DNA from: Buchnera aphidicola (Acyrthosiphon lactucae)
GTDB taxonomy: Bacteria; Pseudomonadota; Gammaproteobacteria; Enterobacterales; Enterobacteriaceae
Direction of reading: 5' to 3'
DNA: 64,000 bases
NCBI RefSeq assembly: GCF_005083565.1
Contig: NZ_CP034891.1
Coordinates: 62,001 to 126,000 of the forward strand
Shown: positions 21,388 to 31,329 of the stretch, piece by piece
Numbering within the stretch: the stretch's first letter is position 1
Layout of the letters: each line of letters begins with the position of its first letter
Notes under the pieces: generated by a model
Told to the model about the DNA's origin: nothing
Database searches by the model: none
The model's input: only the letters and a program-made list of their open reading frames with translations
Position numbers and translations under genes: made by a program

Positions 21388-22704
21388 ATGGGGAAAAGTA
21401 ATAATTTAAATAATTTTTTACAAGAAAATGAAATTGAAATATTAGAAAATATTAATAATAGTTTTATAGGTCAATTTATAAAATTTTTTACTAGTTTTAC
21501 TAAAAATAATATTAAATTAGCTTCTCATCATATAAAAATAGGATCTTGTAATTCTGAAACATATATTATAAAAAACTTAAGATGTCTAAATTTAATAGAA
21601 ATTTTACCTTATAAAGAGGAATCTTTCATAATTTTTTCTCATGATTTTTTATCTATTATTATAGATATCTTGTTTGGAGGTAAAGGTCATTTTAAAGATA
21701 AAAATAAAAAAATAAAAAATTTTACATCTACTGAGACTTTGATTAATACTAAAATTACTAAATTTATAACAACTTCTTTCACTAAAATTTATCAAAAATA
21801 TTTTTCAACAGAAACAAATTTTATTAATACAAAAATATTTTTTAATTTTAAACAATCTAATTTTAATCCTAATACATTATTTTTAATTAGTTATTTTAGC
21901 TTTTTTATTAATAATATAGAAATTTTTTTTAATATTTTAATTCCTATATCAATACTTAAATACATAAATAAAAATATACTTCTTTCAATAAATAATGATA
22001 ATAAAAATATACATAATATAAAAAAAAATATTCATAATAAGATTTCTTTTAATGATATATATGATGTTAAACTAAATGTTATATCTAAATTTATGTTTAG
22101 TTCTATTTCATATGATAAACTTTATAATTTATCAGTCGGAGATGTTTTATCAATCAAAAAGCCTAATAAAATTATAGGATTTATAGAAGACCAAGCTATA
22201 TTTTTTGGAAACTTTAAAAGGTTTAATGAACAATCTATTGTTTTTATAGAAGAGTTTATTAATAATAATTTAAAGTTTAATAAAGATAAGGAATACTTTC
22301 TAATGAATAATATACAGAAAAATGATAATGATAAAAAATTAATTAATTCTGAAAAAAAAATAATTGATAACCAAAAGAGTAATAAAAAATTATTATCTGA
22401 AGAAAATATGAATAAACATGTATTAAATAATTCTAAAAATTTAACAAATAATAAAAATGTCTTACTTAATACATTTGTTAATATTACTGTAGAATTAGGA
22501 AAATCAAAAATAAAAATTAAAGATTTTCTTAGCTTTTCAAAGGGAAGCATGTTAATTTTGGATAAACCAACAGAAGACCCCTTAGATGTTTTTATTAATG
22601 GTCATTTAATTGCATCTGGCGAAATTGTAATTTCAGAAAAAAAATATGGTCTTCGCATTACTAGTATAAAAAATTCTTTAAAAACTATAGATGTTTTATC
22701 TTAA
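21388..22704 (+). CDS. fliM-fliN: Fused flagellar C-ring protein FliM-FliN
   Basis: This single open frame of 438 residues covers two separate enterobacterial genes. Residues 13-290 are FliM: the GGKG motif near 97-100 in the middle domain and a SpoA domain at 226-290 ([15 protein letters not shown]). Residues 291-359 are an N/K-rich linker, and residues 360-432 are the FliN SpoA domain ([38 protein letters not shown]). No stop separates them. Met306 (base 22303) has AAGGA ten bases upstream and would give a protein of FliN length, so separate FliN synthesis is possible. Only about 12 residues precede the middle domain, so the CheY-binding EIDALLN segment is missing. Confidence 0.93.
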   Translation: MGKSNNLNNFLQENEIEILENINNSFIGQFIKFFTSFTKNNIKLASHHIKIGSCNSETYIIKNLRCLNLIEILPYKEESFIIFSHDFLSIIIDILFGGKGHFKDKNKKIKNFTSTETLINTKITKFITTSFTKIYQKYFSTETNFINTKIFFNFKQSNFNPNTLFLISYFSFFINNIEIFFNILIPISILKYINKNILLSINNDNKNIHNIKKNIHNKISFNDIYDVKLNVISKFMFSSISYDKLYNLSVGDVLSIKKPNKIIGFIEDQAIFFGNFKRFNEQSIVFIEEFINNNLKFNKDKEYFLMNNIQKNDNDKKLINSEKKIIDNQKSNKKLLSEENMNKHVLNNSKNLTNNKNVLLNTFVNITVELGKSKIKIKDFLSFSKGSMLILDKPTEDPLDVFINGHLIASGEIVISEKKYGLRITSIKNSLKTIDVLS

Positions 22705-22715
22705 ATTTAAATTTT

Positions 22716-23855
22716 ATGAAAAATAATATGTTTTTTCAGCCAATATCAAATACTTTTCAGCCGATATTTAATAGTGAAAAATTCTATCAAATAATTAGTT
22801 CATTATCTGAAATAATATTGCTAATATTAATCTTGAGTTGGATTTTAAAAAAGATTTCTTTTTTTAAAATTAATAATATAATATCTTCTATGAAAATAAT
22901 AGATAGATTATCTGTTGGATCTCAAGAATCTATTATTATTATAGAAGTCGAAAAGGTAAGATTGGTATTAGGTGTTACAGCAAAAAATATTACTCATTTA
23001 TATACATATTCATCTATTTCAAAAGATGAACCAATAAAAAAAACAGACAAATCTCTGTTTCTAAAAAATTATTTTAATTATTCTTTGAAAAATTTTTCTA
23101 AAATATCCTGGAAAAAAACAATGTTTTATCGAATTATTCCATTTTTATTTTTATTATTTTTTTGTCCAACAGTCCGTGCAGAAATTCCTGGATTAACAAG
23201 TCATATTTTAGATGATGGTGGACAAACTTGGTCTGTACCAGTACAAACGTTAGTTTTTTTAACATCTTTAACTTTTCTTCCAGCATTTCTTTTAATGATG
23301 ACTAGTTTTACAAGGATCGTTATTGTTTTTGGTTTATTAAGAAATGCGTTAGGTACTCCATATGCACCACCAAATCAGATATTACTTGGTTTAGCACTTT
23401 TTCTTACTTTTTTTATTATGTCTCCTACATTTGATAAAATTTATAAAGATGCTTATATACCATTTAGTGAAGAAAAAATAAATATGGAAGATGCTATTTT
23501 AAAAGGTTCTATTCCATTAAAGAAATTTATGTTAAATCAAACACGTACACCTGATTTAGAATTATTTTCAAAATTAGCAAATATTTCTTACTATAAAAAT
23601 AAAAATGATATACCAATGCGAATTTTATTACCATCATTTATTACTAGCGAATTAAAAACTGCTTTTCAAATTGGATTTACTATTTTTATACCTTTTTTAA
23701 TTATTGATTTAGTTGTAGCTAGTGTATTGATGGCTCTTGGTATGATGATGGTACCACCTTCAACAATTTCCTTGCCTTTTAAATTAATGTTGTTTGTATT
23801 AGTAGATGGATGGCAACTATTAATTACTTCATTAGCACAAAGTTTTAATACATAA
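22716..23855 (+). CDS. fliO-fliP: Fused flagellar export gate protein FliO-FliP
   Basis: This single frame of 379 residues joins two enterobacterial genes. Residues 1-130 are FliO: a membrane segment near 31-46 ([14 protein letters not shown]), then the conserved cytoplasmic part ([25 protein letters not shown]). From Met136 (base 23121) the sequence is FliP with its signal peptide ([16 protein letters not shown]), [32 protein letters not shown], and TM segments to the C-terminus SLAQSF. FliO is an assembly chaperone for the FliP ring. A weak GGA lies eight bases before Met136, so FliP could also start internally, and its signal sequence remains intact. Confidence 0.95.
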   Translation: MKNNMFFQPISNTFQPIFNSEKFYQIISSLSEIILLILILSWILKKISFFKINNIISSMKIIDRLSVGSQESIIIIEVEKVRLVLGVTAKNITHLYTYSSISKDEPIKKTDKSLFLKNYFNYSLKNFSKISWKKTMFYRIIPFLFLLFFCPTVRAEIPGLTSHILDDGGQTWSVPVQTLVFLTSLTFLPAFLLMMTSFTRIVIVFGLLRNALGTPYAPPNQILLGLALFLTFFIMSPTFDKIYKDAYIPFSEEKINMEDAILKGSIPLKKFMLNQTRTPDLELFSKLANISYYKNKNDIPMRILLPSFITSELKTAFQIGFTIFIPFLIIDLVVASVLMALGMMMVPPSTISLPFKLMLFVLVDGWQLLITSLAQSFNT

Positions 23856-23926
23856 TATCTCTATAAAATATTTTTTATATATTGTAAATAATTTTAAATT
23901 AACTTTAAAAATGGAGATGTTTATTT

Positions 23927-24196
23927 ATGACATCTGAATATGTAATGGAATTATTTCATAATGCTGTAAAAGTTGCATTAATTATTGCGTTGCCATTATT
24001 ATTAGCAGCTTTAATTAGTGGTTTAGTAATTAGTGTATTACAAGCAGCTACACAAGTTAATGAACAGACTTTATCTTTTATCCCTAAAATTGTTTCTGTT
24101 TTAGGTACAATAGTGATACTTGGACCTTGGATGTTAGGTATTATGCTAGATTATATGCATAATTTATTTAACAGTATACCATTGATTATCAAATAA
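23927..24196 (+). CDS. fliQ: Flagellar export gate protein FliQ
   Basis: Inner-membrane subunit of the FliPQR export gate. It has 89 residues, the family length, with two hydrophobic hairpins (VALIIALPLLLAALISGLV and the IVILGPWML region). The LQAATQVNEQTLSFIPK loop between them is conserved. It has a GGAGA-type Shine-Dalgarno sequence. Its stop shares one base with the fliR start (TAATG). Confidence 0.97.
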   Translation: MTSEYVMELFHNAVKVALIIALPLLLAALISGLVISVLQAATQVNEQTLSFIPKIVSVLGTIVILGPWMLGIMLDYMHNLFNSIPLIIK

Positions 24197-24972
24197 TGTT
24201 AACATTCAATAGTCTTCAATTAATAACTTTAATTAGTAATTTTTTTTGGCCTATGGTACGAATTTTATCTTTTTTTTCAGCGGTGCCTATTTTTAATGAT
24301 AAACTAGTCAATAGAAAGAATAAAATTTTTTTATCTGGTATAATTAGTTGGTTAGTATCTCCTTTTTTACCTGAAGTTCATACAGAATTATTTTCGTATT
24401 TTGGATTTTTATTATTCTTACAACAGATATTAATTGGTTTTGTCTTAGGTTTTACTGCGCAGTTATTATTTATTACAATAAATTTATCTGGTGAAATAAT
24501 AGGATTGCAAATGGGTTTATCATTTGCAACCTTTTTTAATAATAATACTCACATTGGTACTTCTGTAATATCTCGTTTATTAAATACTTTAACTTTGTTT
24601 TTTTTTCTAATTCTTAATACTCATCTTTATTTAATTTCTATTTTAATTGATAGTTTTTATAGTATGCCTATTGATAGTTATTTTTTAAATGCAAATATTT
24701 TTTTTATTTTATTAAAGTTTTCTAGTTATATTTTTTTAAATAGTGTTTTATTTGTTTTTCCAATTATGATTTTTTTATTATCTCTTAGTGTTATAATGAG
24801 TTTATTAAATCGATTATCTCCTCAGATATCTATTTTTTCTATTGGTTTTCCATTAAATTTATTATTAGGTATATTAGTTTTATATTTCTTAATACCTATT
24901 ATATTTCCTTTTTTTGAAAAAATATCAAATGATTTAATGTTTTTTATCACTAGCACTTTCTTACGTATGTAG
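24196..24972 (+). CDS. fliR: Flagellar export gate protein FliR
   Basis: Completes the FliPQR gate in the MS ring. It has 258 residues and several membrane segments. Family patterns are present: RILSFFSAVPIFND near residue 22, ILIGFVLGFTAQLLF near 80, and GLQMGLSFATF in the loop after it. The last segment is LLLGILVLYFLIPII. It is the last gene of the fliF-fliR run and is convergent with rpmG. Confidence 0.96.
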   Translation: MLTFNSLQLITLISNFFWPMVRILSFFSAVPIFNDKLVNRKNKIFLSGIISWLVSPFLPEVHTELFSYFGFLLFLQQILIGFVLGFTAQLLFITINLSGEIIGLQMGLSFATFFNNNTHIGTSVISRLLNTLTLFFFLILNTHLYLISILIDSFYSMPIDSYFLNANIFFILLKFSSYIFLNSVLFVFPIMIFLLSLSVIMSLLNRLSPQISIFSIGFPLNLLLGILVLYFLIPIIFPFFEKISNDLMFFITSTFLRM

Positions 24973-25051
24973 TTTTAATTTATGTATTTAAAAATTTTTT
25001 TATATATTAAATTATATATTTTAGCTTAAATTTTTAAAAAAACATTATAAA

Positions 25052-25081
25052 TAAAGTATAATTTTTTAAAATTATACTTTA
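25052..25081. terminator. Bidirectional terminator between fliR and rpmG
   Basis: TAAAGTATAATTT (25052-25064) pairs with AAATTATACTTTA (25069-25081) in a 13-bp stem with a four-base loop. On the plus strand GTTTTTAATTT follows, on the minus strand TTTATAATGTTTTTTT. It lies between two convergent genes and probably ends both transcripts. Confidence 0.7.
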
Positions 25082-25133
25082 GTTTTTAATTTAGAATTTA
25101 GAATATTTTTGAATAGAAATTCATTATTTTTTT

Positions 25134-25301
25134 TTATTTAATCTTTCCTTCATTATATAAAACATGTTTTCGAATGACTGGATCATATTTTTTAAATTTT
25201 AATTTATCTGGTGTATTTCTCTTATTTTTAGTTGTAGTATAATAATGCCCTGTTCCTGCAGATGATATCATTTTTATTTTTTCACGATTTTTTTTAGCCA
25301 T
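25134..25301 (-). CDS. rpmG: 50S ribosomal protein L33
   Basis: Large-subunit protein. It has 55 residues and is too short for most ORF filters. It starts [18 protein letters not shown] and ends NEGKIK. The [11 protein letters not shown] and [11 protein letters not shown] patterns are typical of gammaproteobacterial L33, the non-zinc form without CxxC. Its ATG shares one base with the rpmB stop (TAATG), so the two are translationally coupled as in E. coli rpmBG. Confidence 0.96.
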   Translation of the reverse strand: MAKKNREKIKMISSAGTGHYYTTTKNKRNTPDKLKFKKYDPVIRKHVLYNEGKIK

Positions 25302-25525
25302 TAATTTACCTTTATTTTTTTGATTATTTTTTCAATACCTTTTTTATCAATATAACGCATTCCATTAGTTGAAATACGTAATCTAATGAATCTTTTTTCA
25401 TCAGCAAGCCAAAATCGATGATATTGAATATTTATTAAAAATTTTCTTTTAGTTGCATTCATAGCATGAGACCGATTGTTGCCAATCATTCTTTTTTTAC
25501 CAGTAATCTGACATATACGTGACAT
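25301..25525 (-). CDS. rpmB: 50S ribosomal protein L28
   Basis: Large-subunit protein. It has 74 residues against 78 in E. coli, with the last few residues missing. It starts [20 protein letters not shown], followed by [19 protein letters not shown] and [16 protein letters not shown], all family patterns. It is upstream of and overlapping rpmG by one base. Only the divergent region 25526-25861 precedes it. Confidence 0.96.
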   Translation of the reverse strand: MSRICQITGKKRMIGNNRSHAMNATKRKFLINIQYHRFWLADEKRFIRLRISTNGMRYIDKKGIEKIIKKIKVN

Positions 25526-25861
25526 AATTTTTTTCTCTTAAATTTAAATTTAATATATTTTAAATTAATAGATCTGATAATTATTTTTTTTTTAAAATAG
25601 GAAAATATTTTAACATATTATAAAAAACTATAATAGTTGTTTAATTTTTGATTTTTTTTAAAATAGGATTTAGTATATTTTTAAATTACAATCTATTTTA
25701 AATATATGTGAATTTATTTTTAAATAATTTTTAAATAACGTTTAAAGCATAGAAAAAATTGTTTTTCTATTTAATATAAAATATATCATGTTAACTATTA
25801 GTTCATTTATTATAAATTAATTTTTATATTTATAATTTAATACTAAATCAGGACAATTTTT
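25526..25861. other. Divergent intergenic region between rpmB and tamB
   Basis: These 336 bases, more than 80 percent A/T by eye, hold the rpmBG promoter on the minus strand and the tamB promoter on the plus strand. I could not single out either. One hairpin is visible, ATAGAAAAA (25749-25757) with TTTTTCTAT (25762-25770). In E. coli tamA would precede tamB, but no remnant of tamA was recognised here. Confidence 0.4.
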
Positions 25862-28768
25862 ATGAGTATATATCAGAGATATTTATCTAAATCTTTGATT
25901 TTTATTTCTATTTTATTTGTAATTTTTTTATTATTTATAGAAAGTAACATAGGATTTAAATGGTTTTTTAACTTTACTAGTCGTTTTTTTATAGGATTAA
26001 AAGCTGAGGAAATATCAGGAAATTGGCGTGATTTTACATTAAAAAACATTAAATATAATATTTTTGGGATTTCGATGACAGCTAATAGTCTACATGTAAT
26101 CCTAGATACTAAATCTTTATTTAAAATATCAACAATTTTTAAAGAGATTGAGACAAAAAATTTGATCATCTCATTAAAAAATAATGTATCTTCTAATTTT
26201 TCAAATAAAAATATATCTTCTAATATTGTTAAAAAAAATATTTTTATAAATTATCCTATAATTTTTAAAAAAATACACGCAGATAAAATTTCTTTTAAAT
26301 CTCCTGAAGTACATATATTTTGTTTAAATTTTTTCAGTAGTATAGAATTAATTAATAATAATATTATTTTTTCACCTACTTATGTGGATGCTATTTATTT
26401 ATCATCTTTAAAAGTTAATTTTAAAAAAAAAAATACTATAAAAAAAATAAATTTTATCAAGAAATCTAATAATATTAAAAAAATTTATAGTTTTTTGCGT
26501 TTTTTTTCAAATAAAACAAAAAATTTTGTTCCATTAAATATTAATTTAATGTCTTTAAAATGTAATAAAATAAAATTTATAGATTATAAAAAAAATAATA
26601 TATTTAAAATAGACTTAAAAGCTAAAATAGAAAATAATATTTTAAAAATAAAAAAAATAAAAGTAAATTCCTCTTTTTTAAAAATAAATTCTTATGGAAA
26701 AGTTTTTTTTAATAACGATCATTCAATTCTATTTTTGATGAATAACAGTATAGTAGTACCTAGATTTCAGAATAGGATTATGAATTTTTTATTTAAAGCT
26801 CATTTAAATAAAAATAACAAACTTACATTTAGATTAAAATCTGAAGATTTAAATAATATTAGAATTTATGGTTCAGTATTTTTAAATATTTTAGATTACC
26901 CATTTTTCATAAAATTAAAGAGTAAAAATTTATTTTGGTCAATCAAAAAGGATTATATATTAAAATTAAATAATTTTGATGGTATTATAAAAGGAAAAAT
27001 TAACAATTATTTTTTATCTTTAAAAAATATTTTTACATTACAAGGTTTACCTTCAATTTTAATTAATATTAAAGGAAAAGGGAATTTAAAAAATATTTTT
27101 TTAAAAAATATTAAAATTCTACCGATAAAAAAAATAAAACCCTACAAAATTAAAATTCATTCAAATAATAATATTATATATGATCAACATATATTAAAAT
27201 TAATGGGAAAAATTAATATAACTGGTAAAAATAATGATAATACTAATAATTTATCTATTCCTAAAATAAATTTAGATAATAGTATAATGAAAAAAAAATT
27301 ATCTATATTCAGTCCTTTATATTATAAGAAATTTAACTTTATCGAAATTCCTGGGATAAATTTATTTTTAGGAAAAAATCAATTATATTTCAAGGGTTCA
27401 TTAGGAGAAAAATATAATATTCACTCATCTATTTATGCTAATAATCTCAATTATTTTTTACCTAATTTAAAAGGTAGAATTAAAGCAAAAGTAAATTTTT
27501 ATGGTGATTATTTGCTTCCTACTATAACTAGTAAAATTTTAGCTAGCGATTTAGATTGGAAGAATATATATTCTAAAAATATTAAAATATTAACAAAAAT
27601 GAATATTAATAATAAATTTTTAGGAAAAATTTTAATAAATGCAAAAAAAATGCGTTTTTATGATTTTTATATTAATAATTTACATATTCAAACTCATTTT
27701 AATAATCAAAAACAAAAATTTTCTTTGTTATTAAAAAGTCATAAATTATATATAAATTTAATAATAAATGGAAGTTTTAACAAAAAAACTGGAAATTGGC
27801 ATGGTTTTTTTAAAAAAATAAATATTCAAACTTGTTTAGGGGAAATAACTGCAAAAAAAAATAATTTAATTTATTATGATCCTAATAATAACATCAGTAA
27901 TTTTTATCAAAAGAATATTAAAAAAATAAATGTTATTTTATCTTTTTTATATAATACAAAAAAGTCTTTTTTTAATATATTCAATCAATCGCTTATAAGT
28001 TTCAAAAGTGAACTATTTATTAATGCAAAATTAAAGTGGATATTAGGAAAAAGAATTTCCGATGGAAAAATAATTTTAACAAGTAACAATATAAAATTAG
28101 AAAAAAAGATCAATAAAAAATTTTTAATTGAAAATTTAGATTATTTAAAAATATCTATTAATTTAATAAAGAATGATTTTAAAAGTAAGTGGATAGTAAA
28201 AAAAATAAGAAATTTATTAAACGATCAAAGTATTATTGGAAATTTAAATATTATAGATATTTATAATAAAAAAAATGTAAAAGGAAAATTTATTATTTAT
28301 AACTTTCCTTTTTCTTTTATAAATTTTTTTACTACAAACTTTAAACAAGTTAATGGTACTTTTCAAAGTAATATAAAATTTTTTGGAACATTAAATCGGC
28401 CTAAAATTTCGGCTGATGTCAGTTTAAAAAATATTTTTATTAAAAGCAATAATCTATTAAAGTATATAACTTTATTTTTTCCGTATTTTTTAGGTAAAAT
28501 AGATTCTATAAAAATTATGCAAGAAATTAGACTAGATAATGGAAGTGTATTATTTACATTGAATCCATTTTCTAAGAGTTCTGATAATATAGAATGGAGA
28601 CTTATATTTAATAGCAAAAAAATATTAGTATCCATTTTCCCTAAAATTAGAATAAAATTTTCTTCTCAATTAAATTTACATTATTTACTTTCAAAATATG
28701 ATTTAATTGGATATATAAGATTTTCTTTATTTTATTTTAAAATTAATGAAAAAAATTTTATTTTTTAA
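25862..28768 (+). CDS. tamB: TamB-like protein lacking the conserved C-terminal domain
   Basis: TamB is a long beta-groove protein that spans the periplasm and moves phospholipids or assembles outer-membrane proteins with TamA. This frame has 968 residues against about 1259 in E. coli. The N-terminus aligns: an anchor helix (LIFISILFVIFLLFI), then GNWRDFTLKNIKY and TANSLHV. The region NVKGKFIIYNFPFSF to FPKIRIKFSS matches E. coli sequence near residues 830-1000. After that the protein ends, so the roughly 260-residue C-terminal domain, the most conserved part and the TamA contact, is missing. The C-terminus lies only 24 bases from the convergent ppa. No tamA is in the window. Confidence 0.85.
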   Translation: MSIYQRYLSKSLIFISILFVIFLLFIESNIGFKWFFNFTSRFFIGLKAEEISGNWRDFTLKNIKYNIFGISMTANSLHVILDTKSLFKISTIFKEIETKNLIISLKNNVSSNFSNKNISSNIVKKNIFINYPIIFKKIHADKISFKSPEVHIFCLNFFSSIELINNNIIFSPTYVDAIYLSSLKVNFKKKNTIKKINFIKKSNNIKKIYSFLRFFSNKTKNFVPLNINLMSLKCNKIKFIDYKKNNIFKIDLKAKIENNILKIKKIKVNSSFLKINSYGKVFFNNDHSILFLMNNSIVVPRFQNRIMNFLFKAHLNKNNKLTFRLKSEDLNNIRIYGSVFLNILDYPFFIKLKSKNLFWSIKKDYILKLNNFDGIIKGKINNYFLSLKNIFTLQGLPSILINIKGKGNLKNIFLKNIKILPIKKIKPYKIKIHSNNNIIYDQHILKLMGKINITGKNNDNTNNLSIPKINLDNSIMKKKLSIFSPLYYKKFNFIEIPGINLFLGKNQLYFKGSLGEKYNIHSSIYANNLNYFLPNLKGRIKAKVNFYGDYLLPTITSKILASDLDWKNIYSKNIKILTKMNINNKFLGKILINAKKMRFYDFYINNLHIQTHFNNQKQKFSLLLKSHKLYINLIINGSFNKKTGNWHGFFKKINIQTCLGEITAKKNNLIYYDPNNNISNFYQKNIKKINVILSFLYNTKKSFFNIFNQSLISFKSELFINAKLKWILGKRISDGKIILTSNNIKLEKKINKKFLIENLDYLKISINLIKNDFKSKWIVKKIRNLLNDQSIIGNLNIIDIYNKKNVKGKFIIYNFPFSFINFFTTNFKQVNGTFQSNIKFFGTLNRPKISADVSLKNIFIKSNNLLKYITLFFPYFLGKIDSIKIMQEIRLDNGSVLFTLNPFSKSSDNIEWRLIFNSKKILVSIFPKIRIKFSSQLNLHYLLSKYDLIGYIRFSLFYFKINEKNFIF

Positions 28769-28791
28769 TTTTATTAAAAAATTTTCTTATT

Positions 28792-29334
28792 TCAAATATG
28801 CTGTGTTAATTTTTTAGCACGGTCATATGCATTTTTTATTTCTAACTTTGCATCTTGACAATTTCCCCATCCTACAATTTTTACCCATTTTTCTTTTTCT
28901 AGATTTTTATAATGTTGAAAAAAATGGGAAATCTGTTTTTTTAATAATTCTGATATATCTGAAATGTCATTTATATTTTTATATTCTTTACAAATCTTGC
29001 TTTTTGGTACTGCTATGATTTTGGCATCATCGCCAGATTCATCGTGCATTTTTAAAATTCCAATTGGTTTACAGTGAATAACACAGTTAGGTTGTATTGG
29101 ATAATAAGAAGATACTAAAACATCTAAAGGATCACCATCTAGAGACAAAGTTTGATTAATATATCCATAGTTACAAGGGTAAAACATTGGAGTAGGTATA
29201 AAACGATCTACAAAAAGCATACCTGATTTCTTATCTATTTCATATTTAATAGGGGATGAATTTGATGAAATTTCTATAATTACATATATATCATCTGGTA
29301 TGTTATCACCAGCAATAATTTTATTTAAATTCAT
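28792..29334 (-). CDS. ppa: Inorganic pyrophosphatase
   Basis: Hydrolyses pyrophosphate to drive biosynthesis. It has 180 residues (about 176 in E. coli). Metal and substrate residues are present: [19 protein letters not shown], and the signature DGDPLDVLV near residues 66-74, then [13 protein letters not shown]. It is convergent with tamB, as in E. coli where ppa is near the ytfMNP genes. Confidence 0.98.
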   Translation of the reverse strand: MNLNKIIAGDNIPDDIYVIIEISSNSSPIKYEIDKKSGMLFVDRFIPTPMFYPCNYGYINQTLSLDGDPLDVLVSSYYPIQPNCVIHCKPIGILKMHDESGDDAKIIAVPKSKICKEYKNINDISDISELLKKQISHFFQHYKNLEKEKWVKIVGWGNCQDAKLEIKNAYDRAKKLTQHI

Positions 29335-29528
29335 TTTTTTCCTTAATAATAGCTTTTAATTACTCTGATATATTAATAAGTTGAGTCAATAAGGGTATAA
29401 AATTAAATAAATTTTAACATTTAAAAATCATTATATCTATACTTTATAGAAAGTAATTGATTTTAATTTTAAGTATTTTTTAATATAATATTTATATATA
29501 AAAAATATATTTTTAAGGGTTTATGTAT

Positions 29529-30869
29529 ATGAAATTAATTAGAGAAATAGAAAAAGAAGAATTATTTCTTTCAAATGTAGTAAAAGAAACTTTACAATTG
29601 TCTAATGAAAAAAATATTTCTGTTGAAGTATTTATAAAAAAAACAATCGGTATTAGTGTCAATATAAGAAATAGTATTGTTGAAAACGTAGAGTTTAATA
29701 GTGATGGTGCGTTATTTATTACAGTATATAATAAGTTTTCTAAAGGAAGTGTTTCATCTAAAGATTTCAGTATTAATAGTATTAAAAAAATGTTAGAAAC
29801 AGCTATTAATATTTCAAATTATTCTTCTTCTGATTTCTTTTCAGGTTTACCTAATATAAAATTTTTATGTTTTCATGCTATGGAACTTGACTTATTTCAC
29901 CCATGGGAATTTAATGTGGAAAATGCAATTGATCTTTCTATTTTATCAGAGAAAGCAGCTTTTAAATTTGATAAAAGAATTATTAATAGTGAAGGTAGTT
30001 TTTTTAACGGTTATATGACTATAAATGTTTTTGGTAATAGTCTAGGTATGTTAGAGAAATATAAATCTACTCGTTATTCAACTTATAACTGTATGATTGC
30101 TCGAGACAAAAATTCTATGCAGAGAGACTTTGATTATTCGATTTCAAGAAAAATTGATGATTTAATAAAACCAGAAATTTTAGGTCAAAAAACTGCTAAA
30201 CGAGCTGTATCTAGATTAGGTTCTCGGAAAATAAATACAATGAAGTCTGCAGTTATTTTTTCATCGGAAATATCTCATATTTTTTTTTCACATCTTATTA
30301 ATGCGATTAGTGGTGATAATGTTTATCAAAAATCCACATTTTTGATTGATGATTTAAATATGAAAATTTTTCCTGATTGGCTTAATATTGAAGAAAATCC
30401 TCATTTAAAACAAGGTTTAGGAAGCAAACCTTTTGATAATGAAGGTGTAGTTACAAAAAGTAAATATATTATTAAAAATGGAATACTACAAACTTGGTTA
30501 TTAAATAGTTATAATGCTCGTAAACTTCAGTTAGAAAGTACAGGTAATTGCGGTGGAATTTATAATTGGTTGATTTCAAATAGTAATATATCTTTTGAAG
30601 AGCTTTTAAAAAAGATGAATCAAGGTATATTAGTTACAGAATTAATGGGACAAGGTGTAGATATAATTAGCGGTAATTATTCACGCGGAGCAGTAGGTTT
30701 TTGGGTTGAAAAAGGAAAAATTTGTTATCCTATAAACGAAATTACTATATCTGGAAATTTAAGAGATATGTGGAATAATATTGTTGGTATTAGTACTGAC
30801 GTTGATAAGCGCAATAAAATTCAATGTGGTTCAGTATTATTATCTGAAATACAGGTTTCTGGAAATTAA
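29529..30869 (+). CDS. pmbA: Metalloprotease subunit PmbA (TldE)
   Basis: Partner of TldD in the TldD/TldE protease that processes modified peptides and antitoxins. I prefer ATG 29529 (446 residues) over 29523, because the AAGGG at 29515-29519 is spaced nine bases from it and only three from the upstream ATG. Family patterns are present: [30 protein letters not shown], and [12 protein letters not shown] near the C-terminus. The TldE subunit carries no zinc motif, as usual. It is divergent from ppa. Confidence 0.95.
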   Translation: MKLIREIEKEELFLSNVVKETLQLSNEKNISVEVFIKKTIGISVNIRNSIVENVEFNSDGALFITVYNKFSKGSVSSKDFSINSIKKMLETAINISNYSSSDFFSGLPNIKFLCFHAMELDLFHPWEFNVENAIDLSILSEKAAFKFDKRIINSEGSFFNGYMTINVFGNSLGMLEKYKSTRYSTYNCMIARDKNSMQRDFDYSISRKIDDLIKPEILGQKTAKRAVSRLGSRKINTMKSAVIFSSEISHIFFSHLINAISGDNVYQKSTFLIDDLNMKIFPDWLNIEENPHLKQGLGSKPFDNEGVVTKSKYIIKNGILQTWLLNSYNARKLQLESTGNCGGIYNWLISNSNISFEELLKKMNQGILVTELMGQGVDIISGNYSRGAVGFWVEKGKICYPINEITISGNLRDMWNNIVGISTDVDKRNKIQCGSVLLSEIQVSGN

Positions 30870-30900
30870 ATGATATTTTCTATTTTTTAAAAAATTAATT

Positions 30901-30924
30901 AAAGGTAATAAATTTATTACCTTT
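30901..30924. terminator. Perfect 24-base palindrome ending pmbA and rnpB
   Basis: AAAGGTAATAAA is followed directly by TTTATTACCTTT, a perfect 12+12 palindrome. It lies 31 bases after the pmbA stop (plus strand) and about 30 bases after the 3' end of the RNase P RNA (minus strand). The minus-strand side continues TTAATTAATTTTTT. It probably serves as a shared terminator for the two convergent transcripts. Confidence 0.65.
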
Positions 30925-30953
30925 ATAAAAATAAAACAAGTATTTTTTTAGAT

Positions 30954-31321
30954 TAGTGAAGTTGACCTGTAAGCCGGGTTCTGTTTCAACAGTCATTCAT
31001 CTAGATTAGTAATCACTTACTAATTCAAGCAGCCTACCCAGGTCTATAAAGTACGAGCAATACGGAATAAATTGAACCTATATTTGGCTTTGCTCCAGGT
31101 GGAGTTTACCATGCCATGAATTGTTGCCAATTATGCGGTGTGCTCTTACCACGCCTTTTCACCCTGGCCATATTTTTATTAAAAAAATAGGTGGTTTTTT
31201 TTCTGTTGCACTAGTCATAAGCTTACGCTTTCCAGATGTTATCTGGCACCTTGCTCTATGGAGCCCGGACTTTCCTCTTTTTAATTTTTACAAATTAAAC
31301 AGCGACTGTTTGGTCAACTTC
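30954..31321 (-). ncRNA. rnpB: RNase P RNA (M1 RNA)
   Basis: Catalytic RNA that removes 5' leaders from tRNA precursors. Read on the minus strand it begins GAAGTTGACCAAACAGTCGC and contains the universal GAGGAAAGTCCGGGCTCC near the 5' end, GGTAAACTCCACCTGGAGCA in the middle and AACCCGGCTTACAGGTCAAC at the 3' end, which pairs with the 5' GTTGACC. About 368 bases against 377 in E. coli. Base composition is far less AT-rich than the flanks, as expected of structured RNA. The ends are set by homology and may be off by a few bases. Confidence 0.95.
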
Positions 31322-31329
31322 AAAATGAA

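Noticed and set aside
22122-22550. 142-codon open frame on the minus strand inside fliM-fliN
   Set aside because: It is hydrophobic low-complexity sequence created by the antisense of N/K-rich codons. The plus-strand frame has clear SpoA domains.
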